Of a stretch of 64,000 nt of DNA, positions 33,663-43,233 are shown one piece after another. The DNA is from Flavihumibacter sp. UBA7668 (GTDB lineage Bacteria > Bacteroidota > Bacteroidia > Chitinophagales > Chitinophagaceae): assembly GCF_002483205.1 (NCBI RefSeq), contig NZ_DLHM01000005.1, forward strand, positions 137,951 to 201,950, given 5' to 3'. The position numbers and the translations under genes are program-made. The notes under the pieces are model-generated. The model saw only the letters and a program-made list of their open reading frames with translations. It made no database searches and was not told the origin of the DNA. Within the stretch, counting starts at the first letter, position 1. Each line of letters opens with the position of its first letter.

Positions 33663-34964
33663 ATGAAGACAAAGCTATACGTAGCTGGAATTAGCGGCTG
33701 TCTGTTATTGCTTATTGCAATTTATCAGCCGTTTGTTCGATTCACTTCTAAATCCGTAGCACAATCCACTGAAGATTTATCAGCTGGCCGATCTGTTCTT
33801 AATTATGAGCAGGCTGCCATACCCGGACTGGAGGTTAAAACTCCCGCCAAAGTTGCCATTGTTAACAAACAGGCAGTGGCTGAAGTCCGCAAAAATCCCA
33901 AAAAGGCAAAAGCTATTCTTGCCAAAACCAATTTAAGGAAGGAAGAAGATATTAAAGACCTGGAGCCGGTAATGAAAAAATCGGAAGAAATGCTGGCTGA
34001 TCTCCTTAAAACGGATGCGGAGTTAGAAAATCTTCATCCCTATGTGGCCAGTAGTAAGAATGCGAGTCGCAGAGTTAAAACAAAACAGCCTAAACCTGAA
34101 GTAGAAATTCCGGAAGACGTGCTGGTAAATGCAAGTCCAAAACGCGCAGGTCGTACTGTAATCAACTATAATACAGAAGAAACAGCGGTTAACACCTCTT
34201 ATAATGAGAATTCAGAGGTAACCACTGTTGCAAAGAAAGACCGTTTCCCTCATGGAAATGAAACAGCCGAAAATACGCAAATTGAATCCGGAACCCTGTC
34301 TTCCGAAACGGTAACAAAAGCGGAAAAAAAGGAAAAAACCTACAGTTTTAGGGGTAAAACTGAAGTTAAATCAAGCCTTTACAAATATATTCCTCCTTTT
34401 TGGGATGGATTTTCACCAGAAATCGGAAATGAATCGGCAGATCGCACGGAAGTAATTCAGAAAGCCAAAAAACTGGCTGCAATGGCAAATAAGGGCGGGT
34501 ACAATAATGAGTATGCATTTTTGCTTGATATGAGCGTAAAATCAAACAAGTACCGGTTTTTTATTGTGAATCTCAAAACCATGCGGATTGAAAAAAGTGC
34601 GCTGGTTGCACAGGGCAGAGGCAGGGAAAACCTGAATCTTGACAAAGAATATTCCAACAAACCGGGTAGCAACTGCAGTTCGCTGGGGGTTTATAAAATA
34701 GGAAAATCCTATGAAGGTGATTTTGGACATTCCTACCGCCTGCATGGATTGGAATCTTCCAATAGCAATGCGCTGAAGCGTTATATAGTATTACATGCAA
34801 TGGGTACGGTTCCGGATATTGAAACCAATTTCCCCATCTGGCAAAGCGAGGGTTGTCCATCTGTTGCGCCAAAAGTGCTGGATCGCCTGGGCAATATGAT
34901 CGACAACAGCAAAAAGCCGATGCTGATGTGGATGTATGACGATACCTATATTCCTGTAATCTAG
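33663..34964 (+). CDS. Murein L,D-transpeptidase catalytic domain family protein (YkuD_2-like)
   Basis: 433 residues from the ATG at 33663. An N-terminal hydrophobic signal/anchor (about 8-24) is followed by a charged, low-complexity region (about 40-255) rich in Lys, Glu and Ala, probably a wall-spanning linker. The C-terminal catalytic domain (about 285-430) has FFIVNLKTMRIEKSALVAQG, a histidine in VLHAMG and the cysteine motif SEGCPSV. That places it in the YkuD_2-type group, predicted to form or exchange L,D peptide cross-links. The longer frame from 33585 is rejected because the signal sequence then lies internally. A second L,D-transpeptidase is encoded at the right edge of the window. 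Confidence 0.87.
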   Translation: MKTKLYVAGISGCLLLLIAIYQPFVRFTSKSVAQSTEDLSAGRSVLNYEQAAIPGLEVKTPAKVAIVNKQAVAEVRKNPKKAKAILAKTNLRKEEDIKDLEPVMKKSEEMLADLLKTDAELENLHPYVASSKNASRRVKTKQPKPEVEIPEDVLVNASPKRAGRTVINYNTEETAVNTSYNENSEVTTVAKKDRFPHGNETAENTQIESGTLSSETVTKAEKKEKTYSFRGKTEVKSSLYKYIPPFWDGFSPEIGNESADRTEVIQKAKKLAAMANKGGYNNEYAFLLDMSVKSNKYRFFIVNLKTMRIEKSALVAQGRGRENLNLDKEYSNKPGSNCSSLGVYKIGKSYEGDFGHSYRLHGLESSNSNALKRYIVLHAMGTVPDIETNFPIWQSEGCPSVAPKVLDRLGNMIDNSKKPMLMWMYDDTYIPVI

Positions 34965-34972
34965 GAATTGGT

Positions 34973-34980
34973 TAACTTTG
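34973..34980 (+). promoter_or_regulatory. Predicted -7 element (TAACTTTG) of the GAF-like gene
   Basis: Exact TAnnTTTG, ending 32 bases before the ATG at 35013. It lies inside the upstream open frame that starts at TTG 34968, and so supports the later ATG. Confidence 0.55.
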
Positions 34981-35012
34981 TATCCGTTTGCTCTAACGCA
35001 ACGGTCAACAAA

Positions 35013-37394
35013 ATGGAGACCAATTTTTTTGGGGAAATGGAAATACATTCCAAATTATCCTTTGCCCCCCTGGTAGATGCATGGGCCAGAACGGCTGCTG
35101 AAGGCCGACCCGGAACCCGGAAATTATACCAGACATTACTGGATCGTATCATGCGGCATCCGGAATTACTGGAGCCGATCGAAGATATTTCACTACTTAA
35201 AGAACATGAAGAGTGGGTAGACATGCTAATGGCTACCCTTTTTCCTGTTTCTTACTCTGACAAAGAAGATATTTATGGTGTAGGCATACCCTTTGGCCAG
35301 GATGTAATATATTCCAGCAATCGTTTCAGAGAATTATTTCTGAATGAACAGGGAAACCTGAACAGAATTCCAGTCGAAATAGCCAATCAGCATCTGGAAA
35401 ATGAAAAATGTGCCTCTGCCTATAAATTAATCTTATCCCAATTATATGGACATAAGATTGATGGAAATGTCACCAGTATTTTAAAAGTTCCTAATCCAAA
35501 AACTGGACTGCTCAATTTTTATGAACTGGACCTGGATACTACCTTTATCAAAGTCCATGCAAAAGGTGACCTGCCGGATATTTCCGGTTTGGAACATTGT
35601 TGCAATGTGTCAGATGTTTTGCATCATGAAAGATTGCAGAAACTCTTTCCTCTGAATCAATTCAGATTCGAAGGAATTACCATCGTGCGAATTAAAAATG
35701 TCACCCATCGGGAAGTAATCAACACGATCAAAAATATTCTTCTTGAACAGCATGATTTTGGTGATACAGATGTGTTCTATCAACTGGAAAATCAGCTTCA
35801 GGCTTTGATGGGAATCCACAATGTACGGATGGGTATTACTCCATTTTTCAGAGTAAATGATCACCAGATTGTGGTAGAACAATTTACGCAGCACAGCCTC
35901 CTGCTGAAATCGGTCAACAGCAATACCGGTGAAGAATCTATTTGCAAGGTATTTCAGGATTTATTCAAAGAAACGGATCAGCCATTGCTGATTTCATCCA
36001 TTGATTCCTTTTGGTTGGAACGGTATCCTTTGTTGGATAAAGTTACCAGTCAGGGTTATAAAAGCGCCGCCTTTTTTCCATTGAAAAGCAATGGAAAACT
36101 GATCGGCGTTCTTTCACTGGTGCATGAAGAGGACGGTAAAATTCAACATCAGCATCTGGTAGAAGCAACCGAGTCTATTCCCTTGTTTGTATTGGCTATG
36201 GAAAAAGCCTCTGAAACACTGGATAATGAAGTAGATAGAGTAATCAAACAGCATTTTACAGCAGTTCAAAGTTCAGTTGAGTGGAAGTTTACGGAAGCAG
36301 CCCTGCAGTTTATTGCATTAAAAGCGAAAGGTGCAAAGGCTAAAATTGAACCTATTGTATTTGACCATGTTTTTCCACTGTATGGGGCAATTGATATCCG
36401 GAATTCATCCATTGAACGAAATAATGCGATTCAACTGGATTTACTGGAGCAATTAAAACAAGCCGGTGAAGTAATCCGTATAGCACAGGAAAAAACCAAT
36501 ATGCCGCTCCTGCAGGAAGTTGCCTACCGTATTGAAAAATACAGTTATAATGTTTCCAATATTTTGTTTTCCGGAGACGAGGTACTCATCGATCAGTTTC
36601 TCCGAAATGAAGTAGTGGAGTTATTTGAGCATCTTCGCGTTCTTCTGCCGGCTATTGGACCAAAGATTGATGATTATTTCAAACAGATTGATCCTTCCAT
36701 CAAGCTGCGGGTAAATCACCGCCATGATTTTGAAGAAAGTATTACCCTGATCAACCAGGAACTATCCAGGTTTATAGATGCTGAACAGGAAGCTGCACAG
36801 CGGATTTATCCCCATTATTTTGAGCGATTTGTAACCGATGGGGTTGATTTCAATATGTATATCGGTCAGTCCATTACACCGGATAAACCCTTTGATACGT
36901 TTTATTTGAAGAACCTCAAAATGTGGCAGATTACAACGCTAACCAAAGCGGCACAACTGGCGCATCAGTTACAATTGCGGTTAAGTAATCCCTTAAAAAC
37001 GACCCAGCTTATACTCGCACATAGTATTCCAATCTCCATCAGTTTCCGTACAGCTGAACGGAAATTTGATGTGGACGGTGCTTATAACATTCGATATGAA
37101 ATCATTAAAAAGAGGATTGATAAGGTTCATGTTAAAGGAAGCAATGAGCGATTGACACAACCGGGGAAACTTGCCATTGTGTTTTCACAGACAAAGGAAG
37201 CTTCCGAATACCTCGATTATATTGAATTCCTGCAGAACCAACGATTATTATTACATGATCTTGAACAGCTGGAATTGGAAGAACTGCAGGGTGTGGTTGG
37301 ATTAAAAGCACTACGTGTCAGCATCAATATGGAGATGCCGGAAAAACAAAATCAGGAAGGCCATCCGGAGGTCATAGAAATTGCTCAGAACTGA
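35013..37394 (+). CDS. Large cytosolic protein with a GAF-like domain
   Basis: 793 residues from the ATG at 35013, with no signal peptide and no membrane segment. The N-terminal third is mostly helical and contains WARTAAEGRPGTRKLYQTLLDRIM. A central segment (about 265-410) reads like a GAF domain, ending in SAAFFPLKSNGKLIGVLSLVHEE. The C-terminal half is helical with no output domain I recognise: no kinase, cyclase or HD motif. Such proteins occur in Chitinophagaceae under the label 'GAF domain-containing protein'. It follows an L,D-transpeptidase gene with its own promoter. The coding ends of this gene and the convergent metallophosphoesterase gene overlap by 10 bases. The role is unknown. 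Confidence 0.78.
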   Translation: METNFFGEMEIHSKLSFAPLVDAWARTAAEGRPGTRKLYQTLLDRIMRHPELLEPIEDISLLKEHEEWVDMLMATLFPVSYSDKEDIYGVGIPFGQDVIYSSNRFRELFLNEQGNLNRIPVEIANQHLENEKCASAYKLILSQLYGHKIDGNVTSILKVPNPKTGLLNFYELDLDTTFIKVHAKGDLPDISGLEHCCNVSDVLHHERLQKLFPLNQFRFEGITIVRIKNVTHREVINTIKNILLEQHDFGDTDVFYQLENQLQALMGIHNVRMGITPFFRVNDHQIVVEQFTQHSLLLKSVNSNTGEESICKVFQDLFKETDQPLLISSIDSFWLERYPLLDKVTSQGYKSAAFFPLKSNGKLIGVLSLVHEEDGKIQHQHLVEATESIPLFVLAMEKASETLDNEVDRVIKQHFTAVQSSVEWKFTEAALQFIALKAKGAKAKIEPIVFDHVFPLYGAIDIRNSSIERNNAIQLDLLEQLKQAGEVIRIAQEKTNMPLLQEVAYRIEKYSYNVSNILFSGDEVLIDQFLRNEVVELFEHLRVLLPAIGPKIDDYFKQIDPSIKLRVNHRHDFEESITLINQELSRFIDAEQEAAQRIYPHYFERFVTDGVDFNMYIGQSITPDKPFDTFYLKNLKMWQITTLTKAAQLAHQLQLRLSNPLKTTQLILAHSIPISISFRTAERKFDVDGAYNIRYEIIKKRIDKVHVKGSNERLTQPGKLAIVFSQTKEASEYLDYIEFLQNQRLLLHDLEQLELEELQGVVGLKALRVSINMEMPEKQNQEGHPEVIEIAQN

Positions 37395-40300
37395 AACCCA
37401 AGACTGATAAAGGGAAGTCCGCCTTCGTCCGACTGACCATAACAGGCCGCAATAACGATCCTGTTGGCCGGGGCAATCCACAAGCCAGCGCCGTATCCCA
37501 GGTGCCAGCGGCGGGAGTCTTCTGATTTCCACCACACTCTTCCGATATCCTGGAATAGTAACATGCCTAGCGTACCAGGCAATATATATCCCCTGATTTC
37601 GGTGAGTCGGATCCTCAGATCAAGGTTGTTGAAGAATCGGTGATCTCCTGCAAACCGGTAATTCCGGTAGCCGCGCAGGCTTTCATTGCCGCCCAGGTAT
37701 TGCGCCTGGAAGAATTCATAATTGCCATAATTGCCACCACCGCCAATCCGGCCTGCCAGTACTACCTTATTACTGCCACCCAGTCCGATATAGTAACCGA
37801 ATGCTGATTCCCATTGTCTGAAAGAGCCTGCGATACTGCTTACCCCCTGAACAATACGGCCTGTATTAACCCAATGTACTCCGCGGTAGGGAAGATTCGT
37901 ATTATTTCGGGTATCCAGCACCGTCTGAACCTGTAAGCCCAGGTAGGTCTTTTTCATTTTTAAACGGTCCTGGTCAAGGCCGCTTTCCGGCTTGGTTATA
38001 AATCGGTCTTCATTGTCATCGTAATCGATCCAATAATGCTGAAAAATAGGACCCGCATTTAATTGCAGGGAGGGAACAGGATGGTATTTTGCCAAAGCAG
38101 CAAGTTCAAACAAATTGAACCGGGACCTGTAATACGTAATATTGATCTCCTCGTTTTTTATAAATTTGGTCTGATTGCCAAAGCCAAAAAAGTTTCTGGT
38201 ATTATTGGGTGCTTTGAGATTGGCATAAAACCGAAATACCGGGGCATCAAAAATATATCGGAATTGATAGGCTCCGGTTGCTACTGCATAATAGGCATTG
38301 AACTGATGCTGGTAGGCATAGGGCTGCTTTCGGAATGCGTGATGGGTAGTTTTGATGCCGGCTCCCAGAAATACGCCATCATCCCGATTGTAAGCGGCCA
38401 ATACAAGGGGCGCTGTTATATTATAATGATAAGCCTTCCGGTTATAGTTGTGAATCGATTCCCGTTCGGAGAATTTTTGAACAAGCGGGCCATCTCCCGT
38501 TAAACTGTTTTTTTCATAACTGGCATCATACCATTTCAGCCGGGATCTGTTATTGCCGGTTTGTTGAGCAATCAGACTATCATTCCCTTCTCCTCCAATT
38601 ATCCGGATAGTAAATCTTTTAGGCATTTTGCCACTTATATGAAATACATCACTTCCTTTTAGTCCGTATAAGCGAAGCTCTTTTGTGATGTCCGGGTCAA
38701 TTTGTTGTTCGGAGATTTTATCTGAAGGTTGGCCTTCTTTATTGATATCGTAAATGGTAAGCTTTAATAATCCTTTCTTTTTCCATTCCAGCTCAAACCA
38801 GTCTTTTTTATTGGAACCCGGAATGTCGATAAATCGATGTAAAAAAGCCTGGTAAGAAAGCGCTTCTTCCAACAAAAAGGCTTTTCTTTTTTTCAGTGTT
38901 TCCGCAATTGAGCCTGCAGCCAGCAATTTTATTTCTTTCGGCTGATCGGCCAAAGCCTGATCAATGATACTGTCGTTTAATTTAAGCAGTAATTCGCGTG
39001 CTATTTTTTCCCAATCGGCCCGGTTTGTTCTGTTCAGGAAACTCCGGTCAAAGTATCGGGCATTAAAATTAAAGGTGTTGATGTTTTGTGCCCGGGTACG
39101 GAAGCCCTGAAATTTGGGAAGTAACCAGGATCTGCTGATCAGCCAGGGAATAGCACCCTGACTGGTGAAAAATGCCTGATCCCGATCTCTTGGAATCGGG
39201 TAGTACAGTTTTCCTTCTTTTTTTGAGGAGCTTCCCCATCTCCACTGATCATCATGCCTGTCAAAATCCATTATAAAAAGATCCAGTAGCCGCGCCTTTA
39301 ACACGGCAGCCTGATCCACCACATTATCATTGTCTTTCTGAATTGCTTCCAGTACTTTGTCTGTGCTATAGGTTTTAGGAATTCCATCCGGCTCTCTTGA
39401 ATCAAAGAGGTAGAGTTTTTTGCCAAAATCTGTCCGATACGGACCCAATGCCGGATCATCCGGTAAGTATACGATGGATGGATTGGTGTGCGGAATTCCG
39501 GCAGCCTGAGTTAGCCTGGGTATAGATAATGCTGCATAAGGATAGGAGGCAGAAATGCCATCCACAATAGCATCTTTTACAAAGGTTTGCCTCAGTTCTT
39601 CAGGTAGTGTTTTATCGGGATATTTTTCAATACTGCGTAATACATATTCTCTTCCTGAACTGTCTTCTAATCGAAGCGATCTGCTTTGCATTCCTCCACC
39701 TCTTTTTGTAGGCTTTAAGCCACCGTTTACTTTACTAATAGAAATTGAGGGAACCGTGATTGGAGTGGTCCATTCTTTTCTGTAATTGGCACCAAAGGCC
39801 CATTTTTTGAAAGATTTTGCTTTAAAGTAAGGGGCTGCCGCAAGTTGGATAGAGTCAGGCCAGTTCGGATAGAAATGGCCACTTACTGATACCTGTTCAG
39901 GGGGGTCCAGAGGCAGTACCTGGCTGTATAATTCCTTATGGCTTTTTTCGGTAGCTTCCATCAAAATCAATCGGACAGTTCCTGATTTTGAAAATTGTAA
40001 CTTTGCATAGCCGGTAGTGGAAAAACTGATGCGCCCGGGTATGGATTTTCGATGACGGGTTGCTTTTGAGCCGGCTCCGCTAACTATATAATGCTGACCG
40101 TTTTGGGTAATATGCTGAAGCCCGTGTTCATGTCCGGCTATTCTGATAACTGCAGGATGTGTGGCAAGTATGGAATCTACCTGAGAGGACATGCTCTGGT
40201 ACAGTGGATGTTTATTGTCCTGAATATTCCCGAATCCACCCCGCACCAGCGGATAAATTGAGCCAATAACAGGCAGTGGAATGTATAAACCCGGATTGAA

Positions 40301-41023
40301 TTCTGTCAGAGGGAATATATGCTGTTTGAATTGATAATACCCCCCATGTATACCCGAGGATAGAAACGGATGATGGCTAAGAAAGAGAATTGTTTTGTTC
40401 TGATTACGATAAATTATTTCCTGCAATCGAAACAGAATTTCATCGGAGTTTTTGCAATCACAAGCACTGCTGATTCCGGGTTTCTCATTTTGTTGCAACC
40501 ACCATTGGCTATCCATAATAACTGCTGTAAGCTGTTCATTCAGCTTTATTTCTTCCGGTCCCGGACAGCCATCAGCAGGTAAAAAATTCAGTTTGGGAAT
40601 TTCAAGGTCCCGAATATAATCGCCCTGGTTTTTGACCTGATCCAGACCATATGAACGACCTTTTGCCCAATCATGATTGCCTGGTAAAAAAAACACCTGC
40701 TCAGCCAATTGTAAGCCGGCTTTCCACTGTGTATCAAGAATCGCACGGGCCCGTTTAAAATCCGGATGCCCTGAATCAGGCAATCCGGAGGGATAAATAT
40801 TATCACCCAGGAAAAACAAGGTGGCAACTCTGGCTTGCTGATCTGATTTTTTTTGTAACAAGGCATCCAGTACCGGATGACGGTTATGATTTAATTCGCC
40901 GCCATCACCGATCAGAAGAATTTCGGTTATTACAGAATCGGATTGCGCCAGGACAAACCGTCCCATCAAAAGCATAACCCATAATAGCAGCAATCGGATG
41001 AATGGGTAAATCATGCAGTTCAA
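37385..41023 (-). CDS. Three-part protein: metallophosphoesterase, kinase-like domain, Omp85-type barrel
   Basis: 1212 residues with a signal peptide (about 1-26). Residues 34-330: calcineurin-type metallophosphoesterase with GDGG (39-42), GDN (73-75), GNHD (115-118), SHH (216-218) and GHEH (297-300), all metal-site motifs intact. Residues about 440-730: a domain with MDFDRHDDQW (585-594) and PRDRDQAFF (611-619), reminiscent of the catalytic and metal-binding loops of CotH/atypical-kinase folds; this assignment is tentative. Residues about 870-1212: a beta-barrel with the Omp85-type SLRGYR motif (1115-1120) and the final aromatic QF. Probable outer-membrane surface or periplasmic enzyme. An SdiA-regulated-type gene ends 2 bases upstream. 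Confidence 0.8.
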   Translation of the reverse strand: MNCMIYPFIRLLLLWVMLLMGRFVLAQSDSVITEILLIGDGGELNHNRHPVLDALLQKKSDQQARVATLFFLGDNIYPSGLPDSGHPDFKRARAILDTQWKAGLQLAEQVFFLPGNHDWAKGRSYGLDQVKNQGDYIRDLEIPKLNFLPADGCPGPEEIKLNEQLTAVIMDSQWWLQQNEKPGISSACDCKNSDEILFRLQEIIYRNQNKTILFLSHHPFLSSGIHGGYYQFKQHIFPLTEFNPGLYIPLPVIGSIYPLVRGGFGNIQDNKHPLYQSMSSQVDSILATHPAVIRIAGHEHGLQHITQNGQHYIVSGAGSKATRHRKSIPGRISFSTTGYAKLQFSKSGTVRLILMEATEKSHKELYSQVLPLDPPEQVSVSGHFYPNWPDSIQLAAAPYFKAKSFKKWAFGANYRKEWTTPITVPSISISKVNGGLKPTKRGGGMQSRSLRLEDSSGREYVLRSIEKYPDKTLPEELRQTFVKDAIVDGISASYPYAALSIPRLTQAAGIPHTNPSIVYLPDDPALGPYRTDFGKKLYLFDSREPDGIPKTYSTDKVLEAIQKDNDNVVDQAAVLKARLLDLFIMDFDRHDDQWRWGSSSKKEGKLYYPIPRDRDQAFFTSQGAIPWLISRSWLLPKFQGFRTRAQNINTFNFNARYFDRSFLNRTNRADWEKIARELLLKLNDSIIDQALADQPKEIKLLAAGSIAETLKKRKAFLLEEALSYQAFLHRFIDIPGSNKKDWFELEWKKKGLLKLTIYDINKEGQPSDKISEQQIDPDITKELRLYGLKGSDVFHISGKMPKRFTIRIIGGEGNDSLIAQQTGNNRSRLKWYDASYEKNSLTGDGPLVQKFSERESIHNYNRKAYHYNITAPLVLAAYNRDDGVFLGAGIKTTHHAFRKQPYAYQHQFNAYYAVATGAYQFRYIFDAPVFRFYANLKAPNNTRNFFGFGNQTKFIKNEEINITYYRSRFNLFELAALAKYHPVPSLQLNAGPIFQHYWIDYDDNEDRFITKPESGLDQDRLKMKKTYLGLQVQTVLDTRNNTNLPYRGVHWVNTGRIVQGVSSIAGSFRQWESAFGYYIGLGGSNKVVLAGRIGGGGNYGNYEFFQAQYLGGNESLRGYRNYRFAGDHRFFNNLDLRIRLTEIRGYILPGTLGMLLFQDIGRVWWKSEDSRRWHLGYGAGLWIAPANRIVIAACYGQSDEGGLPFISLGFQF

Positions 41024-41025
41024 TT

Positions 41026-41883
41026 TTATCTGGTCATTGCAGCAGGTGCTGGCTGGTACGGAAAAAACAAGAGACTGGCTTTCGATTGTCTGCCTTCATT
41101 ACTGATGAATAAATCTCCATTGGGACTAAAACAAAGACCCTCTGGTTGTTGGAAAAGATCCGGATTTAGTCCGGTTGCCAATTCCGGAATTCCTTCGGAA
41201 GAGCATTGAAGCAGTAGTTTGGCAGTGGAAGACAAGATAAACAATTTACCCGTGACAGGGTGAAATTCAGCAGCGGAAGGAAGGAATTCGATGGTGTCGT
41301 CTTTGCCCAGCCGACGGATTTCTTTCCAGTCGATCCGAAAAACGGGCTGCTCTTCCAGTTGATGGGTGTCAAGATTAAAAGCCCAGGCGTAAACAGCCGG
41401 TTCATTTCTTCCACATGATTTGCAAATCAACAGAAGTCTGTTTTTTTTGCTGTCAAAACAAACACTTTCGAATTCTGTGAACTTTCCGAATCGAAGTGGG
41501 TAAACCGTTATTTCCTTGCCGGTTCTGCCATCCAGTAAGTGAAGATTACCATTACTCTTAAGTACATAATAGCCTTCCGGAGTGCGGGTTATGTCTTCAT
41601 AATCGCCTTTTCCGCCAAAACTAAGTGTATTGAATTTTCCATTTGAGGTTGTCAGGATAAAAAGCTTGCCCTGTTCGTCATTGACAGCAGCCAGTTGGCC
41701 GGGGTTATGATAGCTGATTCCTGAAATCTCTCTGAGCGGTTTTTTTAGCAGGATTGTTGAACCGGGCTGATTTGGATAGCCATCCAAAGCAGGTACAAAA
41801 CAGACTCCGTTTAATTGATTGCAGGAAATAAACGGGATGGCAATCAATGCCAGAATAAATAATTGTGTTCTCCGTGAAAACAT
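41026..41883 (-). CDS. SdiA-regulated-type lipoprotein
   Basis: 285 residues. The N-terminal signal ends in a lipobox-like FISC (cysteine near residue 21). The mature part has the sequence pattern of a beta-propeller of the SdiA-regulated family: REISGISYHNPGQLAAVNDEQGKLFILT, GDYEDITRTPEGYYVLKSNGNLHLLD, FESVCFDSKKNRLLLICK, and PEGLCFSPNGDLFISNEG near the end. It is cotranscribed with the metallophosphoesterase fusion, whose start lies 2 bases beyond its stop. The close pairing suggests a shared cell-surface role, which is inference. Confidence 0.78.
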   Translation of the reverse strand: MFSRRTQLFILALIAIPFISCNQLNGVCFVPALDGYPNQPGSTILLKKPLREISGISYHNPGQLAAVNDEQGKLFILTTSNGKFNTLSFGGKGDYEDITRTPEGYYVLKSNGNLHLLDGRTGKEITVYPLRFGKFTEFESVCFDSKKNRLLLICKSCGRNEPAVYAWAFNLDTHQLEEQPVFRIDWKEIRRLGKDDTIEFLPSAAEFHPVTGKLFILSSTAKLLLQCSSEGIPELATGLNPDLFQQPEGLCFSPNGDLFISNEGRQSKASLLFFPYQPAPAAMTR

Positions 41884-41951
41884 ACCTGCAAGTTAGTGGG
41901 ACTAAGAATTCAATGCTTGAATTGCGTTAATTTAGTTTTATAAACAGCTAC

Positions 41952-43223
41952 ATGAAGGATTTTTCCAGCATCATAGAAAAGGCTACACACACAGTCCGGC
42001 AGATTTTCGCCGACAAAGTTCCCTCTGATTATTATTTTCATGATCTGCATCACACACTTCAGGTGGTAGAGGCGGCTACTCAGATTTCTGCTTCAATGTC
42101 ATTGCCGGAAGAAGATCGTTTTGCACTGTTGCTGGCTGCCTGGTTTCATGATACTGGTTACAGCCTGATTTATGAAGGGCATGAGAATGCCAGTGCGGAA
42201 ATTGCGGAACGTTTTTGTGTATCGCAGGGGGTTGATCAGGCTATTCTTTCGAAGGTAAAAGCCTGTATTTTGGCCACAAGCATGCCGCAATCACCAGTTA
42301 CATTAATCGAGGAAATCCTGTGTGATGCGGATATGTCTCACCTGGGCTCCGGTCAGTATGCGGAGGAAAGCAAATTGTTGAGAAAGGAGATCAATTCCGT
42401 ATTTAATAAAGATATCGGGAAAAAAGCCTGGAGAAGGACCAATATAAATTTCCTGCAGGGGCATCGATATTTTACCCCATTTGCCCGCCAGCATTTTGAG
42501 CCGGTTAAGCAGGCCCATTTGCGAGCCCTGCTGGAAAAAGATGCTGCATCCAAAGGAACTGTAATTGAAACACCAGTGGGTAAAATTGAAGATGTTCCGG
42601 ATTCTGCTGAAAAACCAGCTCCGGTAAACGAATCAAAGCAATTGGTCGGTGAAGAGAAGGTGAAAAAAAACCGGGATAAAGCCGCACAAACAAGAACAGA
42701 GCGGGGCATTGCTACCATGTTCAGGATCATGAGTGAAAATCATGTAAGCCTGAGTCAGATGGCCGATACGAAAGCCAATATCATGATTTCGGTGAACACC
42801 ATTGTTTTGTCGATACTGGTTTCTGTTTTATTAGGCAAGCTGCAATATTATCCGCAGTTCATATTGCCGACTGCTATACTGGCCCTGGTTTGTTTAACCG
42901 CTGTCATCTTTGCCATCAGAGCAACGCGTCCAAACGTAAACAGTGGCATTTTCAGTGAAGAAGATATCCGTCTGAAAAAAGTCAACCTGCTGTTTTTTGG
43001 TAATTTTTTCAATATGGATTTGAAGGACTATGAATGGGGTATGAAAGAAATGATGAACGACAGTGAATATTTATACGATAGTATGATTAAGGATATTTAT
43101 TATCTGGGGAAGGTGCTCGCAAAGAAATATCATTTTCTTCGCATCTCATACAATGTATTCATGTTCGGCCTTGTATTGGCGGTTCTTGCTTTTGGTATTG
43201 CAAGTTTTATCGGCATGAAATAA
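41952..43223 (+). CDS. HD phosphohydrolase fused to a PycTM-type membrane module
   Basis: 423 residues. Residues 5-190: HD-domain metal phosphohydrolase with His34 in DLHHT, the HD pair in WFHDTGY (His66-Asp67) and an aspartate in CDADMSHLG (Asp127). Residues 200-248: a charged linker. Residues 250-423: a module with ADTKANIMISVNTIVLSI and three hydrophobic segments (about 278-297, 302-323, 400-421), which matches the Pycsar effector PycTM/DUF5706 pattern. PycTM proteins act as membrane-impairing effectors in antiphage Pycsar systems gated by cyclic CMP/UMP. No cyclase is adjacent. The FUSC gene starts 10 bases downstream. Confidence 0.83.
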   Translation: MKDFSSIIEKATHTVRQIFADKVPSDYYFHDLHHTLQVVEAATQISASMSLPEEDRFALLLAAWFHDTGYSLIYEGHENASAEIAERFCVSQGVDQAILSKVKACILATSMPQSPVTLIEEILCDADMSHLGSGQYAEESKLLRKEINSVFNKDIGKKAWRRTNINFLQGHRYFTPFARQHFEPVKQAHLRALLEKDAASKGTVIETPVGKIEDVPDSAEKPAPVNESKQLVGEEKVKKNRDKAAQTRTERGIATMFRIMSENHVSLSQMADTKANIMISVNTIVLSILVSVLLGKLQYYPQFILPTAILALVCLTAVIFAIRATRPNVNSGIFSEEDIRLKKVNLLFFGNFFNMDLKDYEWGMKEMMNDSEYLYDSMIKDIYYLGKVLAKKYHFLRISYNVFMFGLVLAVLAFGIASFIGMK

Positions 43224-43233
43224 CCTGGAAAAT

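Noticed and set aside
41952..43223. A complete Pycsar defence operon
   Set aside because: No nucleotidyl cyclase gene is present on either side; only the effector-like module is seen.
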